Source: Streptomyces hyaluromycini (GTDB taxonomy: Bacteria; Actinomycetota; Actinomycetes; Streptomycetales; Streptomycetaceae). From it: DNA of 64,000 nucleotides. The stretch lies in assembly GCF_002217755.1 (NCBI RefSeq), contig NZ_BCFL01000024.1:365752-429751 (forward strand), in the 5' to 3' direction. Shown in pieces: positions 1-8,417 of the stretch (position 1 is the stretch's first letter; each line of letters opens with the position of its first letter). A model generated the notes under the pieces. The model searched no databases. It was not told the origin of the DNA and was given only the letters and a program-made list of their open reading frames with translations. The position numbers and the translations under genes are program-made.

Positions 1-1143
1 CCGGAACACGCCGTCCCGGTTCTCGACGTCCAGGGTTCCGCCGAGGAGCGCGGCCCGCTCCCGCAGACCGCGCAGGCCCAGGCCCGCTCCCTCGTCGGCG
101 GCCTCGCCGGGCAGGCCGGTCACCGGGTTGGTCACCTCGCACTCCAGCATCTCCCCGTTCACCCGCAGCCCCAGCGTGGCGCGGGCGCCGCGGGCATGTT
201 TGCGGATGTTGGTCAGCGCCTCCTGGACGATGCGGTAGACCGTGTGCTCCGCCGCCGGCGGTATCGGCCGTGCTCCGGCCACGACTTCCGTCACCGTCGC
301 GGACCACGGTGCCCAGTCCACGGGCACGCCCGCTGCCGCCGAGTCGGCCAGCAACCGGGGCAGATCCCGCAGTGCCGGGCCGGGCTGGAAGGAACCCCCG
401 ACGGCCTCCGGGTCGCGCAGCACATCGAGGATCTGGCGCAGCTGAGCCAGCGCGCGCCTGCCGGTGACTCTGACCAGTTCGCCGGTCTCGCGGGCTCGCT
501 CCGACTCCTGCGGGTCCACACTCAGCGCGCCCGCGTGCAGCGTGATCAGGCTCACCTCGTGAGCCACCACGTCGTGCATCTCACGCGCCAGCGCGGCCCG
601 CTCCTCCGCACGGACCCGGCGGGCGATCAGCAGCGCCTCCCGCTCGGCCTGCTCGGCGCGCTCGGCCAGCTGCTCCAGCCTGGTGTGCCGGTACCGGATC
701 ACTGTGCCGCGCCAGGCGGGCGCGCCCACCAGCAGGACCGCCCCCATGACGCCCACCACCGGGACGCCCGTGGTGAACGGGCTGAGCGCCGCGGTGGCGT
801 AGACGCCGTACCGTAGGGGGCTCGTCGCCCGCCGTCTGGCCAGCGAGTACATCGCGAACGGCAGGGCGGCCTGAACGGTCAGCAGGCTCGCTCCGGCGAC
901 CACGGCCGCCACCAGAGTGGGGCGGTCGCGCCGCCAGGCCAGCAGGAGCCCGGTGGCGCACTCCAGGACGGCGGAGACAGCGACCGGCAGCGGCAGCAGG
1001 GACCGCGGTGCGGCGGCCTGCAGGAGTCCTCCGGAGGCGATCAGCGCCGCCAGCACCCAGGCGACCGGCTCGGAGGGCCACTGGATCCGGGCAGGGCGGG
1101 CCGTCACCGGGGCCGGCGCAGAGGATACGGACACGCGTGCCAC
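1..1143 (-). CDS. Sensor histidine kinase, NarL/DesK type (3' end outside window)
   Basis: This is a membrane sensor kinase that would phosphorylate a NarL-type response regulator. Reading from GTG 1143, the first ~150 residues form about four hydrophobic segments. A HisKA_3 dimerisation helix follows, with motif LAREMHDVVAHEVSL and the phospho-acceptor His near residue 190. The HATPase_c part has the N-box VQEALTNIRKHA and the G-box GLGLRGLRERAALLGG. The last visible residues are close to the end of the family, so only a short C-terminus is missing beyond the window edge. A partner regulator is expected just outside, downstream of it. GTG 1134 is an alternative start; the GAAAGG sequence upstream favours 1143. 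The signal it senses is unknown. Confidence 0.88.
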   Translation of the reverse strand, partial: MARVSVSSAPAPVTARPARIQWPSEPVAWVLAALIASGGLLQAAAPRSLLPLPVAVSAVLECATGLLLAWRRDRPTLVAAVVAGASLLTVQAALPFAMYSLARRRATSPLRYGVYATAALSPFTTGVPVVGVMGAVLLVGAPAWRGTVIRYRHTRLEQLAERAEQAEREALLIARRVRAEERAALAREMHDVVAHEVSLITLHAGALSVDPQESERARETGELVRVTGRRALAQLRQILDVLRDPEAVGGSFQPGPALRDLPRLLADSAAAGVPVDWAPWSATVTEVVAGARPIPPAAEHTVYRIVQEALTNIRKHARGARATLGLRVNGEMLECEVTNPVTGLPGEAADEGAGLGLRGLRERAALLGGTLDVENRDGVFR

Positions 1144-1247
1144 GGTAAAGGACCTTTCGGGTGATCGTTCCGGGAACCGCCGCCGACCGGCGCACGGTGG
1201 CCACGCTCCGCCGGGACGGGCGAGCACCGGTGGGGAGAGCGAGCGGC

Positions 1248-1640
1248 TCAGGGCTTGGCGCTCTCAGTGCTCTTGCCCTTGTCCTGGGCGGCCTCGTCCT
1301 CGGCGGACGGCAGGGCCTTGGTGGCGGCGACCTTCCCGTCCCGGTAGCAGATCTGAAAAGTCCGCTTCTTCTCCAGGATCACGCCCTTCTGCAGGTAGTA
1401 GTCACAGGTGGTGCCGGCCGGCGGCTCGGGCTTGTCCTGCGGCTGGAGGCCGCCGGGCTCGCCGAGTCGCTCGCGCACGGCGTCCCGGCTCTCACCGTCG
1501 TGAACGCCCTTGAACTGGGCCGCGGTGATCATGTGTGAGCTGATGTCGCCCGCGACGTGCCTGATCCCGGACCAGATACCGACTCCGGCGAGCACGGCGA
1601 CTCCCAGGATTCCGAGCAGGACCTTTCCGACAACGCTCAT
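1248..1640 (-). CDS. Small membrane-anchored protein with BamE/SmpA-like fold
   Basis: This encodes 130 residues. A single N-terminal membrane segment (about residues 5-25) is followed by a soluble domain with the motif VHDGESRDAVRERLGEPGG. That motif resembles the 'v..G.t..eV...LG.P' signature of BamE/SmpA-like domains often found in actinobacterial exported proteins. One Cys lies in the domain (GTTCDYYLQ) and another at FQICYRDG, so a disulfide outside the membrane is possible. The C-terminus is charged and low complexity. The start at ATG 1640 is supported by AAGGAG eight bases upstream. It appears monocistronic. The function is unknown; only the export topology and the BamE-like signature are visible. 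Confidence 0.8.
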   Translation of the reverse strand: MSVVGKVLLGILGVAVLAGVGIWSGIRHVAGDISSHMITAAQFKGVHDGESRDAVRERLGEPGGLQPQDKPEPPAGTTCDYYLQKGVILEKKRTFQICYRDGKVAATKALPSAEDEAAQDKGKSTESAKP

Positions 1641-1789
1641 GACAGAACTCCTTGGCTGTGGGGGTGCCGACGTCGTCCGACGTCGCCCCAGCAGTCTGTT
1701 CCGGCGCTCCGCGCTGATCGTCGCCCTGGACGAGGAACCCGACCCCCGACTTTCGTATCCCCCGCGTCCTCCTGTACGGAAAAACCGCT

Positions 1790-1823
1790 GGGCCCGTCGA
1801 CCGGCCTGACGGTCGACGGGCCC
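1790..1823 (-). terminator. Terminator hairpin of the lower meta-pathway operon
   Basis: A perfect 13-bp inverted repeat (GGGCCCGTCGACC / GGTCGACGGGCCC) with an 8-nt loop lies about 70 bp after the aldolase stop codon. There is no T-tract, as is common for Streptomyces terminators. Confidence 0.75.
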
Positions 1824-1894
1824 ACACACGTGAACTGGTCCGGGGAACGACCTGCCCACCCGGTCGACCCCGATTCGACCCCGCGGGGGCCTCA

Positions 1895-2905
1895 TCAGCT
1901 CCCGGCGAGATCCAGGGCGATGTCGGTGATCATGTCCTCCTGCCCGCCGACGAGTTTGCGGCGGCCCACCTCGACCAGGATCGCGCGGGTGTCGAGGCCA
2001 TGGCGCCGGGCGGCGGCCTCGGCGTGCCGCAGGAAGCTGGAGTAGACGCCGGCGTAGCCGAGGGTGAGGGTCTCGCGGTCCACCCGCACCTCGCGGTCCT
2101 GCAGCGGTCGTACGACGTCGTCGGCCGCGTCCATCAGCGGGAACAGCTCGCAGCCGTGCTCCCAGCCCATCAGGTCGGCGACCGCGATGAACGCTTCCAG
2201 GGGGCAGTTGCCGGCCCCGGCGCCCTGCCCCGCGAGGGAGGCGTCGACGCGGGTGACGCCGTTCTCGACGGCGACGACCGAGTTGGCCACGCCCAGGCCG
2301 AGGTTGTGGTGGGCGTGGATGCCGAGTCCGGTGGCCGGGTCGAGGACGTCCCGGTAGGCGCGGACCCGGTCGCGGACGCCGTCCATGGTCAGGCGGCCGC
2401 CGGAGTCGGTGACGTACACGCAGTGCGCGCCGTAGGACTCCATCAGCCTGGCCTGGCGGGCGAGTTCGGCGGGTTCGGCGAGGTGGGACATCATCAGGAA
2501 CCCGGCCACGTCCATGCCCAGTTCCCGGGCGGCGGCGATGTGCTGGGCGGAGATGTCGGCCTCGGTGCAGTGGGTGGCGATGCGGACCGAACGGATGCCC
2601 AGGGAGTGGGCCTGCTTCAGGTCGTGGACCGTGCCGATGCCCGGGAGGAGCAGTGTGGTGGGGATCGCCTGGTGCACGGCGCCCACGACCGCCTCGATCC
2701 ACTCCCAGTCGGTGTGCGCGCCGACGCCGTAGGTGACGCTGGAGCCGGACAGGCCGTCGCCGTGGGCGACCTCGATGGCGCGGACCCCGGCGGCGTCGAG
2801 GGCGCCGGCGATGGTACGGGCCTGGTCGACGGTGTAGCGGTGGCGGACGGCGTGCATGCCATCCCGCAGGGTGACGTCCTGGACGTACAGACGGGGACCG
2901 GTCAT
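1895..2905 (-). CDS. mhpE: 4-hydroxy-2-oxovalerate aldolase
   Basis: This enzyme cleaves 4-hydroxy-2-oxovalerate to pyruvate and acetaldehyde, the last carbon-carbon cleavage of the meta-cleavage route. The protein has 336 residues, typical for DmpG/MhpE. It begins with the HMGL-like signature VTLRDGMHAVRHRYT and has the metal-binding HAHHNLGLG motif, both expected in this family. Its start overlaps the dehydrogenase stop by four bases (ATGA), as usual for this pair, whose products form a complex that channels acetaldehyde from aldolase to dehydrogenase. It is third in the operon hydratase-dehydrogenase-aldolase and is probably controlled by the divergent IclR regulator at 4685. Confidence 0.96.
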   Translation of the reverse strand: MTGPRLYVQDVTLRDGMHAVRHRYTVDQARTIAGALDAAGVRAIEVAHGDGLSGSSVTYGVGAHTDWEWIEAVVGAVHQAIPTTLLLPGIGTVHDLKQAHSLGIRSVRIATHCTEADISAQHIAAARELGMDVAGFLMMSHLAEPAELARQARLMESYGAHCVYVTDSGGRLTMDGVRDRVRAYRDVLDPATGLGIHAHHNLGLGVANSVVAVENGVTRVDASLAGQGAGAGNCPLEAFIAVADLMGWEHGCELFPLMDAADDVVRPLQDREVRVDRETLTLGYAGVYSSFLRHAEAAARRHGLDTRAILVEVGRRKLVGGQEDMITDIALDLAGS

Positions 2906-3834
2906 CGGGACGCCACCTCCGGGGCACGGTGAGCGGCCATGCGTTCCGCGGTACGCAGCGCGGCCGAGGTCATGATGTCGAGGTTGCCGGCGTAGGCGGG
3001 CAGGTAGTGGGCGGCGCCCTCCACTTCGAGGAAGACGGAGACCTTCACGGCGTCGCCGGGGGCCAGGGTGCGCAGCGGGTCGTCGGCGGCCACCCGCTCG
3101 AACTGCACCTTCTGCTTGAGGCGGTAGCCGGGGACGTATGTCTGGACGCGCGCGACCATCGCCTCCACCGATTCCGTGACCGCCGCGTCGTCGCAGTCCC
3201 CGACCAGGCAGTGCACGGTGTCCCGCATGATCAGGGGCGGTTCGGCGGGGTTGAGCACGATGATCGCCTTGCCGCGGGCCGCGCCGCCGACCTTCTCGAT
3301 GGCGGCGGAGGTGGTCTCGGTGAACTCGTCGATGTTGGCGCGGGTGCCGGGACCGGCGGAGCGGGAGGAGATCGAGGCGACGATCTCGCCGTAGTGGACC
3401 GGGGTGACCGCGTTGACCGCGGCGACGACCGGGATGGTGGCCTGGCCGCCGCAGGTGACCATGTTGACGTTCGGGGCGTCCAGGTGGGCGTCGCCGTTGA
3501 CGGGCGGGACGACGTACGGGCCGAGCGCGGCCGGGGTGAGGTCGACGACCGTACGGCCGAGGGCGCGCAGCACCTCGTCGTGGCGGCGGTGGGCGCCGGC
3601 GGAGGTGGCGTCGAAGACGATCGACACGTCCTCGAAGGCGTCCAGCGCCACCAGCCCGTCCACACCCTCGTGGGTGGTGGCCACCTTGAGGCGGCGGGCG
3701 CGCGCCAGGCCGTCCGAGTCCGGGTCGATGCCCGCCATGGCGACGATCTCCAGCGACTCGGAGAGCCGCAGGATCTTGATCATCAGGTCGGTGCCGATGT
3801 TCCCGGACCCGATGACGGCGGCCTTCGTGGTCAT
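2902..3834 (-). CDS. mhpF: Acetaldehyde dehydrogenase (acylating)
   Basis: This enzyme oxidises acetaldehyde to acetyl-CoA with NAD+ and CoA, acting with the aldolase encoded by the next gene. The protein has 310 residues, the usual DmpF/MhpF length. The N-terminal Rossmann motif is IGSGNIGTDLM. The catalytic cysteine is in NMVTCGGQATIPVV. ATGA overlaps at both ends show translational coupling to the hydratase upstream and the aldolase downstream. Confidence 0.96.
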   Translation of the reverse strand: MTTKAAVIGSGNIGTDLMIKILRLSESLEIVAMAGIDPDSDGLARARRLKVATTHEGVDGLVALDAFEDVSIVFDATSAGAHRRHDEVLRALGRTVVDLTPAALGPYVVPPVNGDAHLDAPNVNMVTCGGQATIPVVAAVNAVTPVHYGEIVASISSRSAGPGTRANIDEFTETTSAAIEKVGGAARGKAIIVLNPAEPPLIMRDTVHCLVGDCDDAAVTESVEAMVARVQTYVPGYRLKQKVQFERVAADDPLRTLAPGDAVKVSVFLEVEGAAHYLPAYAGNLDIMTSAALRTAERMAAHRAPEVASR

Positions 3835-4637
3835 GCTGCTCCCTCGGTTCCCTCGGTGGCGAAGGTGACCCCGACCGTGCCGAGGCCCTCGATGTGCGCG
3901 GTGAACTCGTCGCCCGCGGCGGCGACCGCCATCGGGCCGAGCGCTCCGGTGAGGACGATGTCGCCGGCCCGCAGCGGGTCGCCGAGCCCGGCCAGGGTGG
4001 CGGCGAGCCAGCGGGCGGCGGTGAGCGGGCTGCCCAGGCAGTCGGCGCCGGTGCCCTGCGAGACGGTCTCGCCGTTCTTGTCCAGGGTCATCCGGACGCC
4101 CCGCAGGTCGACCCGGTCCAGCGGGACCGGTGTGCCGCCGAGGACGAACAGGCCGCTGGAGGCGTTGTCGGCGACGGTGTCGACGATCGTGATGTCCCAG
4201 CCGGCGATCCGGCTGTCCACGATCTCCAGCGCGGGCAGCGCGAAGGCGGTGGCCCGCAGCAGGTCGGCGACGGTCGGGTCGCGGTGCGGCAGGTCGGCGG
4301 CCAGGACCAGGGCGACCTCGGCCTCGACCTTGGGCTGGAGCAGCCGCCCGGCCGCGACCGGCTCGCCCTCGGCGACCGCCATGTCCGCGAAGAGGGCCCC
4401 GAAGTCGGGCTGTCCGACGCCGAGCTGCCGCTGCACGGCGGGCGAGGTCAGCCCGATCTTGCGGCCCACCGGCCGGCGGCCCGCGGCCACGCCCCGCTCG
4501 ACGTGCAGCCGCTGCACCGCATAGGCGGTCTCGATGTCGCCTTCGGGGAGGAGGGCGCGCACGGGGGCGCAGGGGATGCCGGTGCGGGTGGCTTCGTCGA
4601 GGACGTCGGCCACCTTGGTGACGAGGTCAGGGCTCAT
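3831..4637 (-). CDS. mhpD: 2-keto-4-pentenoate hydratase
   Basis: This enzyme adds water to 2-hydroxypenta-2,4-dienoate to give 4-hydroxy-2-oxovalerate, the step before the aldolase. The protein has 268 residues and belongs to the FAH-like MhpD/DmpE family. Recognisable family blocks include GRKIGLTSPAVQRQLGV, the acidic metal site QPKVEAEVALVL and ALEIVDSRIAGWDI. ATG 4637 is chosen because the reading frame upstream runs into the divergent regulator and its operator. It is first in a three-gene coupled operon. No ring-cleavage dioxygenase or C-C hydrolase gene is present beside it, so the substrate must come from enzymes encoded elsewhere. Confidence 0.95.
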   Translation of the reverse strand: MSPDLVTKVADVLDEATRTGIPCAPVRALLPEGDIETAYAVQRLHVERGVAAGRRPVGRKIGLTSPAVQRQLGVGQPDFGALFADMAVAEGEPVAAGRLLQPKVEAEVALVLAADLPHRDPTVADLLRATAFALPALEIVDSRIAGWDITIVDTVADNASSGLFVLGGTPVPLDRVDLRGVRMTLDKNGETVSQGTGADCLGSPLTAARWLAATLAGLGDPLRAGDIVLTGALGPMAVAAAGDEFTAHIEGLGTVGVTFATEGTEGAA

Positions 4638-4678
4638 GCCGACAGGTATAGGCGGGCGCCGGGAAACGAGGCAAAATA

Positions 4679-4697
4679 TGTTCCGTGGTACGGAACA
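4679..4697. promoter_or_regulatory. Candidate IclR operator, perfect palindrome
   Basis: TGTTCCGTGGTACGGAACA is an 8-bp perfect inverted repeat around a 3-bp centre. It lies in the 47-bp gap between mhpD and the divergent IclR gene and overlaps the GTG 4685 start. This is the expected placement for an operator controlling both the operon and the regulator itself. Confidence 0.7.
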
Positions 4698-5452
4698 GCA
4701 ATCAGGGAAACATGCTCGACAAGGCAGTGGCGGTGCTGGACTGCTATCGCCCGAACGGCGGCGCGTTCCGTCTGACGGAACTGGCCGAGCGGTCCAAGCT
4801 GCCCAAGACCACCGTGTTCCGGCTCTGCGCCGAGCTGGTCCGGCTCGGCCTGCTGGAGCGGGAAGCGGAGACCTACCGGCTGGGCGGCGCCCTCTTCGAG
4901 CTGGGGTCGCTGGTGCCGCGCCGGCAGGATCTGCGGGAGGCCGCGCTGCCGTTCCTCCAGGACCTCTTCGAGGCCACCCACGAGACCGTGCACCTCGGGG
5001 TGCGCGAGGGCCACGAGGTGGTCTACGTCGAGCGCATCCACGGCCACGACGTGCTGCGGCTGCCGTCCCGGATCGGCGGCCGGCTCCCGCTGACCTGCAC
5101 CGGGGTCGGCAAGGCCCTGCTGGCGTTCTCGGGCGCCGAGCTGGTCGAGGAGGTGCTGGCCGCACCGCTCCCCCGTCTCACCCCGCACTCGGTCACGGAC
5201 CCCGCCCGGCTGCGCACGGCCGTCGAGCAGGCACAGGTCGCGGGGCTCGCCTACGAGGAGGAAGAGGCCGCGGTAGGGGTCAGCTGCATCGCGGCACCCG
5301 TCTTCGACGGCCCCACGGCGGTCGCGGCGCTCTCGGTGGCCGTACCGTGCGACCGGTTCCGGCCCGCGCAGCTGGCCCCGGCGGTACGGACGGCGGCGCT
5401 GGGGCTGTCCCGGGCGCTGCGCGGGGTCAGGCGCCCAGCGGGATCGGCGTGA
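4685..5452 (+). CDS. IclR-family transcriptional regulator of the meta-pathway operon
   Basis: The 255-residue protein has an N-terminal winged helix (LTELAERSKLPKTTVFRLCAELVRLGLLERE) and a C-terminal IclR effector domain (ETVHLGVREGHEVVYVERI, GVSCIAAPVFDG). IclR proteins of this type usually bind an aromatic intermediate and act on a divergent catabolic operon. The start is uncertain. GTG 4685 leaves a normal leader before the helix-turn-helix but sits inside the palindrome; ATG 4712 (MLDKAVAVL) would place the palindrome wholly upstream, but its AGGGA is very close. The 3' end overlaps the convergent hydroxylase gene by 26 bp. Confidence 0.92.
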   Translation: MVRNSNQGNMLDKAVAVLDCYRPNGGAFRLTELAERSKLPKTTVFRLCAELVRLGLLEREAETYRLGGALFELGSLVPRRQDLREAALPFLQDLFEATHETVHLGVREGHEVVYVERIHGHDVLRLPSRIGGRLPLTCTGVGKALLAFSGAELVEEVLAAPLPRLTPHSVTDPARLRTAVEQAQVAGLAYEEEEAAVGVSCIAAPVFDGPTAVAALSVAVPCDRFRPAQLAPAVRTAALGLSRALRGVRRPAGSA

Positions 5453-6686
5453 ACATGGCCGGCTCCTGGTCCGGGGTCAGGGCGGTCGGGCCGTACTCCC
5501 AGTCGGTGAACCCGTAGTCGTACGTGTCCCGCGCCCGCATGACCGCGTTGCGCCGGAGGCGTTCCCCGCCTTCGAGGTGCCACAGCTCGCCCCAGGCGCG
5601 GGCGGTGGTCTGCACCCGGCGGCAGTGCTCGACCCGGACCGCCTGGTAGGCGGCGAGGGCCGCGTCCCGGTCCGGGGCGGTACGGGTGAGATGGTGGGCG
5701 AGCACCCAGCCGTCCTCGATCGCCATGATCGCGCCCTGGGCCATGTACTGCAGCGGCGGATGCGCGGCGTCGCCGAGCAGGGCGACCCGGCCGTGCACCC
5801 AGGTGTCCACCGGGTCCCGGTCGAGCATCTGCCACCAGCGGTCCCGCCACATGAGCGGGATGCCCCGGCGGACGGTGTCGCAGGTGGCCTCGAAGGCCGC
5901 GTCGAGCTCCTCGGGCCCGCCCCACCGCGCGTCGCCCGCGGCACCCGCGGGCGACGCATCGGCGGACGGCGACGCGAAGACGGCGACCTGGTTGAGCATC
6001 TCCCCGCCGCGCAGCGGGTACTGCACGAAGTGGCAGCGCGGCCCGACGTACACGACGACGTCCTTCTCCGCGACCCCGTTGCCCCGCACCCGCTCGATGG
6101 GCACGGCCGCCCGGTAGGCCACGTAACGCGAGCTGACCACGTCGTCGCCCACGAACTCCCGCCGCGCCACGGAGTGCAGTCCGTCGGCGGCGACGACCAG
6201 CGCGGCCTCGTCGGTACGGCCGTCCGCCAGCCGGATCCGCGCGCCGGCACCGGTGTTCTCGTACCCGACGACCTTCCGGCCGGTGCACAGCTCGACGCCG
6301 GCCGCCCGGCAGGCGCGCAGGAGGAGGGCGTGCAGGTCGCTGCGGTGGATGACCAGGTAGGGGTAGCCGTACCGGCGTTCCAGGTCGGACAGGTCGAGCC
6401 GGGTGAGTTCACGGGCGTCGAGGGCGTCGCGCATCACCATGGCCTCGGGGAGCACACCGAGGCTCCTGGCCTCGTCGAGCAGGCCGTAGTCGTCGAGGAT
6501 GCGGGTGCAGTTGGGCGCGAGCTGGATGCCGGCGCCGACCTCGCCGAACTCCTCGGCGCGTTCGAGGACGCGCACCCGCAGTCCCGCCCGGGTGAGGGCG
6601 AAGGCGGTGCTGAGGCCGCCGATGCCGCCCCCGACGACGAGGACGTCGGGACGGTGCGGGCCGGTGGGGGGTGTGGGTGCGGTCAT
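5427..6686 (-). CDS. FAD-dependent 3-hydroxybenzoate 6-hydroxylase (probable)
   Basis: This is a flavoprotein aromatic hydroxylase, probably converting 3-hydroxybenzoate (or salicylate) to gentisate. The protein has 419 residues. It has the N-terminal dinucleotide motif VVGGGIGGLSTAFALTRAG, the DG motif VAADGLHSVARREFVG and the FAD-ribityl motif ALLGDAAHPPLQYMAQGA, i.e. the group A flavin monooxygenase layout. It is the last gene of the operon dioxygenase-hydrolase-isomerase-hydroxylase, which supplies the enzymes after gentisate and so suggests the substrate. ATG 6686 has a strong AAGGAAGAG ribosome site. The substrate choice between 3-hydroxybenzoate and salicylate is inferred from context, not proven by sequence. 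Confidence 0.88.
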   Translation of the reverse strand: MTAPTPPTGPHRPDVLVVGGGIGGLSTAFALTRAGLRVRVLERAEEFGEVGAGIQLAPNCTRILDDYGLLDEARSLGVLPEAMVMRDALDARELTRLDLSDLERRYGYPYLVIHRSDLHALLLRACRAAGVELCTGRKVVGYENTGAGARIRLADGRTDEAALVVAADGLHSVARREFVGDDVVSSRYVAYRAAVPIERVRGNGVAEKDVVVYVGPRCHFVQYPLRGGEMLNQVAVFASPSADASPAGAAGDARWGGPEELDAAFEATCDTVRRGIPLMWRDRWWQMLDRDPVDTWVHGRVALLGDAAHPPLQYMAQGAIMAIEDGWVLAHHLTRTAPDRDAALAAYQAVRVEHCRRVQTTARAWGELWHLEGGERLRRNAVMRARDTYDYGFTDWEYGPTALTPDQEPAMFTPIPLGA

Positions 6687-6717
6687 GGTCTCTTCCTTGC
6701 GTACCGGGGCAGGCTGC

Positions 6718-7524
6718 TCAGAGCCAGGGGGTCAGGACGGGCGCGCCGTCGAAGGGGGCCGGGCGGCCGGTGAGGTAGGCGGCGATGTCGGGGAGTTCGC
6801 CGGTGAGTTCGGCCGGGCCGCCCGGACCGGGCAGCTCCCAGCGGTGGCCGTCGGACCGCAGGACGAGGGCCGGGCCGGTGGCCGCGGCGGCCCGTCTGGC
6901 GACCACGTCGTCGCAGAGCGCGGCGAGGAAGCCGGCCGGGAGGTCGGCGAAGGACACTCCGTTGGCGAGGTCGACTGCGTGCACGTACACCTCGCGGGCG
7001 CGCAGCCAGGGTAGTTCGGTGGCCGCGACGGTACGGCCCTGGCCGGTCACGACCGGCGACCGCCACCGGACCTCGTCGAGCGCGTCCATGGCGTCGGCGA
7101 GGGTGCCGGCCGACCGCCGCAGCCATGCGGTCAGTTCGGTCGCGGGCCGCCGGGCACCGTGCTCGATGCCGGCGGCGCGTTCCTCGGGCGAGGCGTACAT
7201 CGGGGTCGGCGAGCCGGTGGCGGCCCAGTGCACGAGGTTGCCCAACGCGTCGGCGTTGGCGGCCACATGGGCGACCAGGTGGCGTCGGGTCCAGCCGGGC
7301 AGCCCGCTGGGCGGGTCCAGGTCGGCGTCGGCGGCCCGGAGAAACAGCTCGGTGCCGGACCGTACCCAGCGCCGGGCGTCCGCGAGGGTACGGCTGGTGT
7401 GGCCGGTACGGCTGGTGTGGCCGGTACGGCTGGTGTGGCGAGTATGGCTGTTTTGGCTGGTGTGGCGAGTGTGGCTGTCTTGGCTGGTGTGGCTGTCATG
7501 GCTGGTGTGGCTGGTGTGGCTCAT
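6718..7524 (-). CDS. Maleylpyruvate isomerase, mycothiol-dependent family
   Basis: This enzyme converts maleylpyruvate to fumarylpyruvate in the gentisate route, using mycothiol rather than glutathione in actinobacteria. The family core starts near residue 47 (LADARRWVRSGTELFLRAAD) and keeps the DinB-like helical signatures LPGWTRRHLVAHVAANADAL and WLRAREVYVHAVDLANG, whose His and Glu residues include the expected metal ligands. Residues 1-46 are unusual: a repetitive stretch made almost only of His, Thr, Ser, Arg, Gly, Asp and Gln (HTS/SHTR units), absent from normal family members. The start is trusted because ATG 7524 overlaps the upstream hydrolase stop (ATGA). See the repeat feature at 7390-7524. 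Confidence 0.9.
   Translation of the reverse strand: MSHTSHTSHDSHTSQDSHTRHTSQNSHTRHTSRTGHTSRTGHTSRTLADARRWVRSGTELFLRAADADLDPPSGLPGWTRRHLVAHVAANADALGNLVHWAATGSPTPMYASPEERAAGIEHGARRPATELTAWLRRSAGTLADAMDALDEVRWRSPVVTGQGRTVAATELPWLRAREVYVHAVDLANGVSFADLPAGFLAALCDDVVARRAAAATGPALVLRSDGHRWELPGPGGPAELTGELPDIAAYLTGRPAPFDGAPVLTPWL
7390..7524. repeat. Coding tandem repeats at the 5' end of the isomerase gene
   Basis: On the + strand this is a run of 12-18 bp units built from GGCTGGTGTGGC, separated by short variants such as CGGTAC, GAGTAT and TGTCTT. Two 18-bp copies (GGCTGGTGTGGCCGGTAC) are exact. The periods are multiples of three, so the reading frame is kept and the protein gains SHT-type units. This is most simply explained by slippage expansion. 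Confidence 0.85.
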
Positions 7525-8417
7525 CGGGCCGACGTCTCCCGTACGACCCGGTTGACCAGCCGCCCGATGCCCGCGATCTCCGTGACGACGGTCTCGCCGC
7601 CCAGCAGGAAGCGCTGCGGCTCACGGGCCTGGCCGACCCCGCCGGGCGTGCCGGTGGCGATGAGGTCGCCGGGGTTGAGCCGGACCATCGTCGACACGTA
7701 CTCCACCAGCGCGACCGGGTCGAAGAGCAGGTCTCCGGTGGAGTCGGACTGCATCACCTCGCCGTCGACGGCCAGCCGGATGTCGAGCACGGGCCGCACA
7801 CCGCCCGGCAGTTCGTCCGGGGTGACGAGATACGGCCCGACCGGTGTGCTGGAGTCCCACGCCTTACCCTGCAGCCACTCCCGGGTGCGGAACTGCCAGT
7901 CCCGGCAGGTGATGTCGTTGAGGACGGTGAACCCGGCGATCGCCGCCGCGGCCTCGGCCCCGCGTGCCCGCCGCACCGTCCTGCCCACCACGACGGCGAG
8001 TTCGGCCTCCCAGTCGAACTGCCCGGTCTCCTCGGGCCGCACGATGTCGTCGCCCGCGCCGATCAGGCAGTCCGCGAACTTCGCGAACAGGGTGGGGTGT
8101 TCGGGCAGGTCGCGGCCCATCTCCTGGATGTGGTTGCGGTAGTTGAGGCCGACGCACACCACCTTGGAGGGGGCGGGGACGACGGGGGCGAAGTCGGCGC
8201 CGGCCAGCGGGTAGGCCGGGCCGGTCGCCGTGGCGGCGAACTCCCGCCAGCCGTCCTGGCGCAGCACGGCGCCCACGTCCGGGAGGCCGAGGTCGACCAG
8301 CACCCCGCCGGTCCCGCCGGTCCCGCCTGGCTCACCGCTCCCGCCGCTCTCGCCGCTCTCGCCGTCGAGGCGTACGGCCCGGGTGGTGGCGCCGGTGCGC
8401 AGGGTCGCGAGCTTCAT
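7521..8417 (-). CDS. Fumarylpyruvate hydrolase (FAH family)
   Basis: This enzyme hydrolyses fumarylpyruvate to fumarate and pyruvate, the last step of gentisate degradation. The protein has 298 residues. Hallmarks of the fumarylacetoacetate hydrolase fold are CVGLNYRNHIQEMG, the acidic metal site FDWEAELAVVVG, the FTVLNDITCRDWQ block and GDLIATGTPGGVG. Residues ~19-38 are a Gly/Ser/Glu-rich low-complexity insert after the first strand, not typical of the family and reminiscent of the repetitive N-terminus of the next protein. It is coupled by ATGA overlaps to the dioxygenase upstream and the isomerase downstream. Confidence 0.93.
   Translation of the reverse strand: MKLATLRTGATTRAVRLDGESGESGGSGEPGGTGGTGGVLVDLGLPDVGAVLRQDGWREFAATATGPAYPLAGADFAPVVPAPSKVVCVGLNYRNHIQEMGRDLPEHPTLFAKFADCLIGAGDDIVRPEETGQFDWEAELAVVVGRTVRRARGAEAAAAIAGFTVLNDITCRDWQFRTREWLQGKAWDSSTPVGPYLVTPDELPGGVRPVLDIRLAVDGEVMQSDSTGDLLFDPVALVEYVSTMVRLNPGDLIATGTPGGVGQAREPQRFLLGGETVVTEIAGIGRLVNRVVRETSAR

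Noticed and set aside
581..1204. A 207-codon minus-strand frame at the start of the window
   Set aside because: It is a shifted reading of the sensor kinase; the frame from GTG 1143 shows the complete kinase motifs.
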